Of a stretch of DNA of 64,000 nucleotides, positions 7,931-15,600 are shown piece by piece. The DNA comes from Dyadobacter pollutisoli. Lineage in GTDB: Bacteria > Bacteroidota > Bacteroidia > Cytophagales > Spirosomataceae. The notes below the pieces were generated by a model. It was not told the origin of the DNA. It saw only the letters and a list, made by a program, of their open reading frames with translations, and made no database searches. Numbering within the stretch: position 1 is the stretch's first letter; each line of letters begins with the position of its first letter. The stretch lies in NCBI RefSeq assembly GCF_026625565.1, contig NZ_CP112998.1, forward strand, positions 1,242,501-1,306,500, in the 5' to 3' direction. Position numbers and translations under genes: made by a program.

Positions 7931-9805
7931 ATGAAGTACCGATCTATTTTTTCGCTGCTGGTTTTAATGTGCCCTGCCTGGACAGTCCTCCCGCAGTCTT
8001 TATCCATGAAGAAAGAATATGCCTCAACTTTGGTGCAACTTTCGGGCACATTGCTGGAACTGCAAATAGAAGGTCAGGAGAAGGCCGATTGCGGCGCATT
8101 GGCTTGTAACACCTGTCATGTACTGCATACGCGGGCGGCTGAGGCAGTTTACCCTTTTGCGGTTTCCTATCAGATCACCGGCGAAAAAAGGTACCTAAAA
8201 GGCGCCAGGAACGCGGCATCCTGGCTGATCGGCCAGCAGCAACCCGATGGAAGCTGGAAAGAGACGCCCGAAGAATGGACAGGCACTACCACCGACCAGT
8301 TGCTGATGCTGTTACTTGCCTATGAGATTATTTCAGCAGAGTTGGACAAGCACGAAAAGGTTTCATGGCTCGCAGCGATCGCCAAAGCCGCCAACTATCT
8401 TTACAAGGTGATGAAACCAGAATTTGCCAGTATCAACTATGTAGCCACTACCACCGCCACACTCGCCAAAGCGCACCAGCTGACGGGAACGGAACGTTAT
8501 CTTGCCCGTGCTCGCGAGCTTGCGCACCGAACAGTTTCCAAGATGGATGAAAAGGGGTTTATCAATGGCGAGGGCGGGAGAGGGACAGGCGCCAAATTGG
8601 GCATCGATCTCGGCTATGAAATGGAGATGTCACTTTGGGGATTAGGGCTTTATGCCAAAACGGTGGGTGATACACTGGTGGATAACTCGGTAAAGAACGC
8701 ATTGAAAACACATCTGGATTTTATCTATCCGGATGGTTCCCTGGACAATTCGTGGGGGATCAGGTCCAATAAGTGGACGATGTATGGCGGGGCCACTTCC
8801 GACGGATGCCAGGCATTGTTCTCGCTGTATGCGGATGAAGACCAGCGCTATGCGAGCGCATCTTATAAAAACCTGCTTTTTTTGAGAGAGAATATCCTTC
8901 CCGGCGGCCTGATTGGCTATGGCCCGCATCATAACCGTGTTTTCGAAACGAAGCCCTGCATTTACCCCACTTTTACCAAGGCAAAAAACCTTGCGATGGC
9001 CTATCAGTTTGAGAAAAAGGAAAGCAGGCCCTATCAACTTTTGCCAACGGAAAAGATTGGATGGGTCAAATATTTTGATAATCTGGATGTGGCGCAGGTA
9101 CGGACAAAGAATTTCATGGTAACCATAACGGGTTATCGCTATAAGGATCAGAAGGCTGGCTCGAAAAGCAAGTATATGTTCCGGCCGGATGGCGGCACGA
9201 TGTCGTACCTGTGGGTGGAAGGCCACGGTGCATTGCAGGTGTCGAGCGTAACCGAATATTCCCGTCCCGAGCCCATGAGCTTTCCCGAAGCGCCTGGCGT
9301 AAAATGTCTGACGCCCCAGATCGCTTATCGGGATTCTATTGGGTATTTCACCAATTTGTTCGAATTCGATGCCCGCATGAGTACAAACGCTTTGGATAAT
9401 GACAGGTTTCGGGTGCAGGCCAGTGGTGAATTGAAGAACAGGGATTGGATCAATGGCGGCATCGCTTACGCCATTACCTACACTTTTACCGACGATTTCA
9501 TAGAAAAGAAAGTGGTATTGACTTATCACGACGCTTTTCCAACGGTGACAATCACTGAGCCTTTTGTGATGCAAGCGGGGATGGAAGTGAATCAGGTAAA
9601 TGACAGGACGGTTGCAATAAGTGGAGGGAAGAAGAACTTCGTTTTCACGACGGAAGGAAACGGCAAGCTTGTTGTGGGTAGGGGTGCTTCACATTATTGG
9701 ACGCCATATCCGGCTATTAAAGCATTTCCGGTAGAGATCGAGGTCGCCCCGCCGAGGGAAGGCTTCACGCAAACGGTAAGTTATAGGATTGCTTTGGAGA
9801 AATAA
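7931..9805 (+). CDS. Secreted alpha/alpha-toroid + beta-sandwich protein, candidate glycan lyase or hydrolase
   Basis: The 624-residue product has a signal peptide (residues 1-22, ending near VLPQS). Residues 30-370 show repeated helical hairpins with toroid signatures (WLIGQQQPDGSWK, YLYKVMKPEFASIN, YLARARELAH, YPDGSLDNSWG). This six-hairpin fold is shared by GH88/GH105-type hydrolases and several polysaccharide lyases. Residues 390-620 are beta-rich (VWVEGHGALQ-like and YTFTDDFIEKKVVL segments), like lyase or heparinase C-terminal sandwiches. I cannot place it in a named CAZy family from the sequence alone. It follows operator 1 directly, so it is probably repressed by the LacI protein. It would act in the periplasm or outside the cell on the target glycan. 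Confidence 0.6.
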   Translation: MKYRSIFSLLVLMCPAWTVLPQSLSMKKEYASTLVQLSGTLLELQIEGQEKADCGALACNTCHVLHTRAAEAVYPFAVSYQITGEKRYLKGARNAASWLIGQQQPDGSWKETPEEWTGTTTDQLLMLLLAYEIISAELDKHEKVSWLAAIAKAANYLYKVMKPEFASINYVATTTATLAKAHQLTGTERYLARARELAHRTVSKMDEKGFINGEGGRGTGAKLGIDLGYEMEMSLWGLGLYAKTVGDTLVDNSVKNALKTHLDFIYPDGSLDNSWGIRSNKWTMYGGATSDGCQALFSLYADEDQRYASASYKNLLFLRENILPGGLIGYGPHHNRVFETKPCIYPTFTKAKNLAMAYQFEKKESRPYQLLPTEKIGWVKYFDNLDVAQVRTKNFMVTITGYRYKDQKAGSKSKYMFRPDGGTMSYLWVEGHGALQVSSVTEYSRPEPMSFPEAPGVKCLTPQIAYRDSIGYFTNLFEFDARMSTNALDNDRFRVQASGELKNRDWINGGIAYAITYTFTDDFIEKKVVLTYHDAFPTVTITEPFVMQAGMEVNQVNDRTVAISGGKKNFVFTTEGNGKLVVGRGASHYWTPYPAIKAFPVEIEVAPPREGFTQTVSYRIALEK

Positions 9806-9819
9806 GATTCCTTCTTTTA

Positions 9820-9859
9820 ATGCCACGTATAGACCGCAGCTGCGGTCTATACGTGGCAT
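9820..9859. repeat. 40-bp perfect loop-less palindrome
   Basis: The 20-base half ATGCCACGTATAGACCGCAG is followed directly by its exact reverse complement. It lies 15 nt after the toroid gene stop. No T-run follows, so a simple intrinsic terminator is not the obvious reading. A transcript 3'-end-stabilising hairpin, protein site or REP-like element are alternatives. Confidence 0.9.
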
Positions 9860-9925
9860 ACCATCATTTTGAAAAATCCTAAACGATTAATTGCCAAAAA
9901 GACCTTCCTGTATTCTTTTATGCAA

Positions 9926-9945
9926 ATCGTCTTCAAAAAGACGAT
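9926..9945. other. Small hairpin in intergenic region
   Basis: ATCGTCTT and AAGACGAT pair around a CAAA loop (8-bp stem). It sits between the 40-bp palindrome and operator 2 and has no T-run. Its role is unknown. Confidence 0.5.
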
Positions 9946-9980
9946 AAATAATTTGGTCGCTATTTTTTTTATTTTAATTT

Positions 9981-9994
9981 TGTGCACGTGCACG
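9981..9994. promoter_or_regulatory. LacI-type operator 2
   Basis: A second perfect GTGCACGTGCAC (9982-9993), preceded by an AT-rich stretch suited to a promoter, lies 112 nt before the isomerase gene start. Confidence 0.8.
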
Positions 9995-10068
9995 ATTTTT
10001 AATCACTCCTAATAAAACAGCACAGGAAATCAGTGATAAGTCAGGCACATTTTATTTTAATTATTTTT

Positions 10069-10082
10069 CGTGCACGTGCACG
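10069..10082. promoter_or_regulatory. LacI-type operator 3
   Basis: CGTGCACGTGCACG is a 14-bp perfect palindrome centred 88 bp from operator 2, about eight helical turns. A single bivalent LacI-family complex could bridge both by looping. It lies 23 nt before the ATG at 10106. Confidence 0.8.
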
Positions 10083-10105
10083 AGTGTTTTTGAAGAGAGG
10101 AAAAT

Positions 10106-11035
10106 ATGAATAACCCCATGGACATATGTTGTGCATACCTCTATATCATTTCACGATATGGGTATCCGCCGCCTATTGAGCATACGGTCGGCCATATCCG
10201 GGAAATGGCTGCGCTGGGGTTTTCGTCGATAGAACTCGAAGGAATTGGGAAAAAGAATATTGAATACCTTTTCAAGCATAAAAACACCATTAAAGAATCA
10301 CTGGAAGAATGCGGTTGTACTGTGCCAATTTTATGCATTGTATTGCCGCAACTGGGATCTGATCTGGATGCAGCCGGCCAAGCAGAGTGTCTGGAATTGT
10401 TTGAAATGGGATGCGAAACCGCACAGTTTTTCGGGACCGAGGGTGTATTGGATAACGGGCCGCTTTTGCCGCTCCAATATCCCGCAAACATGGCGGTCAT
10501 GCGTCATTACAGCGGCAGTGAAATCGATAGCCTACGACCCTTATCGGCTGTCCGGTGGGAGCATTATTGGGGAACGCTGACCGACAGATACCGTTTGGTC
10601 TGTGCCTTGGCAGCCCGATATGGGCTTGATTATCACCTTCATCCTTGCGAAGGCAGCCTGACCCCGTCTACTGATTCTTTTTTGTTTTTCGCAGAAGCAG
10701 TCGGCGCGTCCAACCTGATGTTTAACCTGGATACATCGAACCAGTTTCTGATCCGGGAAAACCTGCCGCTCAGTCTGATCCGTTTGGGTAACCGTGTTAA
10801 ATACATCCATATTTCAGATAACACAGGTCAAAAGGCTGGCCATCTTCCGCCCGGCAGCGGAAATATCAATTGGGAGATCTTCTTTTCCGTGCTGCGGGAA
10901 GTGGGTTTCAGCGGCAGGCTTGCCATTGATGTAGGCGGGGCCGAAACGGAGATCGGGGACCTGGATGCTGCATATTTAGGAACAGCGCAGTGGCTCAGGC
11001 AACAATGGTCCAGTAATGTTGGTTTATTGGTGTAG
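10106..11035 (+). CDS. Xylose-isomerase-like TIM-barrel sugar isomerase/epimerase
   Basis: The 309-residue cytosolic protein has the AP-endonuclease-2/sugar-phosphate-isomerase TIM-barrel pattern: early FSSIELEG, a DYHLHPCEGS strand with metal-ligand candidates His and Glu, NLMFNLDTSNQFL with a conserved Asp, YIHISDNTG with His-x-Ser-Asp, and a closing LAIDVGGAE. These residues usually bind a divalent cation for aldose-ketose isomerisation or epimerisation. A good ribosome-binding site (AGAGAGG) supports the ATG at 10106. Tandem LacI-type operators precede it, and the GH28 gene follows at 34 nt, suggesting one operon that starts here. The substrate is probably a uronic acid or amino sugar released by the secreted enzymes. 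Confidence 0.8.
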   Translation: MNNPMDICCAYLYIISRYGYPPPIEHTVGHIREMAALGFSSIELEGIGKKNIEYLFKHKNTIKESLEECGCTVPILCIVLPQLGSDLDAAGQAECLELFEMGCETAQFFGTEGVLDNGPLLPLQYPANMAVMRHYSGSEIDSLRPLSAVRWEHYWGTLTDRYRLVCALAARYGLDYHLHPCEGSLTPSTDSFLFFAEAVGASNLMFNLDTSNQFLIRENLPLSLIRLGNRVKYIHISDNTGQKAGHLPPGSGNINWEIFFSVLREVGFSGRLAIDVGGAETEIGDLDAAYLGTAQWLRQQWSSNVGLLV

Positions 11036-11069
11036 GTGATTTATTATGAATTATTTAGTTTAGATATCA

Positions 11070-12599
11070 ATGAGTATGCCTGATAAAAGATATGCCGGAT
11101 TTGTTTGGATGATGCTTCTCGCATTTCAGTTTCTGCTTGCCGGAAGCCTGGAAGCACAGCAATACGACATCCGTAATTCCGGTGCGATCGGCGACGGTAT
11201 CACCGACAATACCCTGTTTATCCAGAAGGCAATAGATTCTTGTACCATCACGGGTGGCACCGTATACATTCCAAAGGGGACTTACCTTAGCGGCACCCTG
11301 AATTTAAAAAGCAACGTAACCCTCCATCTTTCAGTGAATGCAATCCTGCTCGGACAACCCGCGGCAAAATTTTATCCTTATCAGGATTCAGGGATCCATT
11401 TTTACGGCGAGGATTGGGCAAAACAGGCGTTGATTTTTTGTAAAAACCAAAAAAACGTAGCCATCGAGGGCAAAGGGACTATCGACGGACAAGGCGCCGC
11501 ATTTGTGACCACTACTTTGAAAAAGCCAGACCGTTATAAAAACAGACCTTACCTCCTATGGTTTGCGGGATGCGAAAATGTCTCTGTGACCGGCGTGCAA
11601 TTGCGAAATTCAGCATTCTGGATGCAGCATTATCTGGGCTGCAAAACGGTGCGCATCGACGGGATCAGCATTTGGAACCACTCCAACAAGAACAACGATA
11701 TGATGGATATCGACGGCTGCAGCAACGTGACCATTTCCAACATCACCGGCGATTCGGATGATGACGGGATCACGATCAAAAGTACTTCACCGCTTGTATC
11801 CGAGCACATTGTGATTTCCAACTGCATCCTCAGCAGTCATTGCAGCGCCATTAAATTCGGCACGGAATCTGTCGGTGGCTTCCGGAATATTGCTATTTCA
11901 AATTGTGTGATCAAGCCCTCGGCACAAACGACAACCATTTATGGCAAACCCGCCGGGATCGGGGGGCTGGCCATGGAGATTGTCGATGGCGGGATCATGG
12001 AGCATATTGTAGTGAGTAATCTGGTGATCGATGGCCCGGAGGTGCCGCTTTTTCTGAGACTCGGCAACCGTGCCCGAAAATACATTGCCACGGCAGAAAT
12101 GCCCAAGCCCGGCATCATGCGCGACATCACCATATCCGATGTGGTGGCTACCGGCGCGGCAATAACAGGCTGCTCAGTTTCGGGCATTGCCAAAGCCAAT
12201 GTAGAAAATGTTTCATTTAACAACATTCGCATAGCGTTTGCGGGAGGAGGGGTGCCCGCTGACGTAAAACGAAAAATAGAGGAACTGGAAGATCTGTATC
12301 CGGAAGCGACGATGTTTGGGAAACTTCCGGCGTTTGGATTTTTTATCCGGCATGTAAAAGGTCTCAGAATGTCGGGCATTAGTATGTCGACACTAGCGCC
12401 TGAGCAGCGGCCCGCCTTTTTTGTAAACGACACCAAAGATTTCGCAATTCTTGACATTGACACAAAACAGGCAGGGACATCGGTGCTTGTAAGCAATAGT
12501 GTGGACGGATTGGTGTCGGCAAAAAGCAGCGGTAAGCCTGTGGAAGATTTTCTTAGAAAGGATGGATCTTCGAAAAACATCAAAGCCAGGCTAGATTGA
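11070..12599 (+). CDS. Secreted GH28 (polygalacturonase-like) glycoside hydrolase
   Basis: The 509-residue protein has a signal peptide (to about residue 30, SLEAQQ) followed by the pectate-lyase-3/GH28 beta-helix entry (YDIRNSGAIGDGITDN, GGTVYIPKGTYLSG). The GH28 active-site strand is visible as NNDMMDIDG and DSDDDGITIKS with the three expected Asp residues, then SSHCSAIKFGTES with the catalytic His. GH28 enzymes invert and cut alpha-galacturonide or related alpha-uronide/rhamnose links. The ATG at 11070 leaves a few residues before the signal helix. Together with the ExuT-like permease downstream, it indicates a uronate-containing substrate. It would act in the periplasm. Confidence 0.85.
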   Translation: MSMPDKRYAGFVWMMLLAFQFLLAGSLEAQQYDIRNSGAIGDGITDNTLFIQKAIDSCTITGGTVYIPKGTYLSGTLNLKSNVTLHLSVNAILLGQPAAKFYPYQDSGIHFYGEDWAKQALIFCKNQKNVAIEGKGTIDGQGAAFVTTTLKKPDRYKNRPYLLWFAGCENVSVTGVQLRNSAFWMQHYLGCKTVRIDGISIWNHSNKNNDMMDIDGCSNVTISNITGDSDDDGITIKSTSPLVSEHIVISNCILSSHCSAIKFGTESVGGFRNIAISNCVIKPSAQTTTIYGKPAGIGGLAMEIVDGGIMEHIVVSNLVIDGPEVPLFLRLGNRARKYIATAEMPKPGIMRDITISDVVATGAAITGCSVSGIAKANVENVSFNNIRIAFAGGGVPADVKRKIEELEDLYPEATMFGKLPAFGFFIRHVKGLRMSGISMSTLAPEQRPAFFVNDTKDFAILDIDTKQAGTSVLVSNSVDGLVSAKSSGKPVEDFLRKDGSSKNIKARLD

Positions 12600-12636
12600 T
12601 TTTAAAACAAAAGTTAAACCAGTTAACGTATATATA

Positions 12637-15600
12637 TTGTCGTTAGTGAGAATCATCGGTCTGCTCATTGGAGCGCTATTTACCTTCTGTCATGCAAATG
12701 GAAGGCAGGCTGATTATTTTTTGTTCGATATGGGAACTCCGGTTTCCAAAGTCGAAAGTGGTTTCATTCGCATCACACCGGCCACAAAATATTCCAAAGA
12801 GCGCGGCTATGGCTGGCTGTCGGCTCCCGGGCAGGCTTTCGATACCACGTACAACCGCATCCCTGATTCGCTTTTTCAGGATGGGGTTACCGGTAAAGGA
12901 AGTTTGGTGTTTAGGGCGGATGTTCCGCCGGGCGAGTACTTTGTGTCATTAACGGTGGGTTATCCCCGAGAGCAGGCAATGCTCATGGAAATGATGGTGA
13001 ACGATAGCGCTCTGGCAAATATCACTGTTCCCTGGTACCGGCTTCCGTACCGCTCTGTCCGCAGGAAAGTGACAATTGGAAGTAAAGGGGCGGTTGTCAA
13101 AGTAAAAGGGACCGGACCTGCCCAATTAGCAGGTATATACAGCCTGGAATTCAGGCCAGTGGCAGACTGGCCGTTAAATACTTTTACCAAAGCACCGGAA
13201 ACGGATCTGTCCGAAATGACTTCCGTAGCACTATCATTGGAGAAAGAACTTCGAAACGATCCCGGCAATTCCGTTTTGGAAAGCCGGTTGGATATCTTGC
13301 AAAAACACATCACTGCCGCGACATTTTACGAGCAGGCAGGCTGGTCGGCGGAAGTGCGAAAAACCAGGATGAGCCAGATCCAGCGCATGTACGCGGCGAT
13401 CGATCTGCTGGACCAGGTCGTGACCGATCGGGCATCTCCATTGTACTATAAGTCGCTTTACCTTTTGGCCAGAATACATTATTGGCTTGATAAAGAGGAC
13501 AGTGAGTTGCTTGCAGAAAGTAAGGCGCCTGTGTTCTTCAACGAACTGTCGAAAGCCTTTCCCGACCACGAGCTGATCCGAATGTACCAAGGCGATCAGA
13601 TCAAGGATCCGTACGTTTCGGATGTGGATATGCAAAATGCGCCGGATTGGGCCAGGTTCCAGCGCGAAGCAATGGGCCGAATGCTAAAAGTAATTCATTG
13701 GTGGGTCAACCAGCGCCAGGCTCCCAATGGCGAACTGGGCGGAAAGTATGCCGATGATGTGGAAATGCTTCGCTGGTGGTTGCCCGCGATCCTGGGTGCG
13801 GACGATGAAACTGTCCGCAAGGGTTACACCCGCCTGGCCGACGGGATCTGGAACAGCGGGGAGCTTGTAAGGGGTTATGACAAAAAAATTGACGACGTAG
13901 AGCACGCCGCTGAGCTTTTCAGAGATTCACACGCTGGAATGTTTTTGGTGCGTTACGGCGATCCGGCTTATGTGGAGCGCGCGATGATCAGCATGCAGAA
14001 TTTTGATAAAGTATGGACAGGTACCACGCATTTGGGACACCGGCATTTTAAATCTTATTATTTCTCCTCGACCGAAACATGGGAGAAATCGCCTTACGGC
14101 GTGGACGTTCCCCTGAATGCCAGGGCATTGCTCACCGGATTATGGGCAGCCTGGTACAACCGTAACCCTACGTTAATCCGCCAATTTTCCGAGTGGGCCA
14201 ATGCGTGGGTAGCCGACGCAGGAAGAACTGAAAACGGCAAACCTTCGGGCATTATTCCGCCAGCCGTATCTTTTAAAAACGAGAGGATCGGAGGTGATTC
14301 AGACAAATGGTACGACCCCGGACTACGTTACAATTACTACCAATGGGGCCATCTGGGCCACATCGCAGAACTTTACAGTTTCCTGAACGGCTTGCATGAC
14401 CTGACCGGAGACAAATCTTTTCTGAACCCGATCAATAAGGTGGCGGAATTGATGACAAGCCGGGAGGAAGAAATGGAAACAGCCCAGCCCGGCTCGTTGA
14501 AATGGGTAGAACAAACACTGACGGCCGGGGGTGACGATAGAACAGCCGGGGCAAATCCGTTTGGTAACTTGTTTGCCATGACCGCCAAACTGAGCGGGGA
14601 CAAGCAATACAACCGGCTGATCAGCCTATATGCCTCGCCTTATAATAAGTACCAGCTCACCGGCGATGTGAGGGAGCTGCTCGGCGGTTTTGACCAGATC
14701 CTGAATTCCCTCCGCTACAATTTCCCGCTACTGACCAGCGAGGTGAAATTTACCGACCGCGTGTATGTGAGGGGAAGCGACCTGCTGACTGGCATGTACA
14801 CAGGCCATTTCGGAAGAGGTTTTGAATATCCCGCATTGGTAGCCTCCTGGAAAAATACAGGCAGAAACGTATCCGTATTCGTCAGGAAGGGCGACCGTTC
14901 TTCGGCAGTTGTTTCGCTTTACAATGCGGGAGGTGCAAAGCAGGTGGAAATGAATACCTGGATGTTGGCACCCGGCCAATATAAGCTGCACATTGGAACC
15001 GACGAAAACGATGATACCGTAGCTGAAAAGCTGATTCACGAAGCATTGGTTACGATCCGGGAGCGGGTCGGGGTGATCCGGATTGCCCTTCCTGCGAAAA
15101 GTCAGGTAGTGGTCAGGATAGATCCGGAGAAATTATCTGAGCCGAATAAAACTGCATTACCAGATATTGCGATTGCTGCCGGGGATATCCAGGTTTCGAA
15201 AAATGTGGATAAACCGGGTATTGAGGCTAACGTACATAACATTGGAAATGCGCAATCGGGTAAGTCAATAGTATATCTGATTGTAAATGACTCAGTTTCT
15301 GACAGCGCAACAGTGGCGCCCATCGACGCCCCAAATGATCTGGTACCACGTGTACAGACTGTGCATTTCAATTTCAATCCAAGGGCCGGTCAGAATCAGA
15401 TCACGGTGAAGGTGAAAAGTGAAGGTCAGGAATTGAATTCCTATAACAATGTTGCAACGATCCAATATGCATATACGGTCGCCGGCGTGCTGCCGGTACT
15501 TCCTTTTCCTCAGGTGGTGAAGCAGGGAGGAAATTCAATGTCTTTTGCGGCTTCGGCCGATTTCAAAGCAACCGGACTGAACGATGGACCGTTGCAGCGA

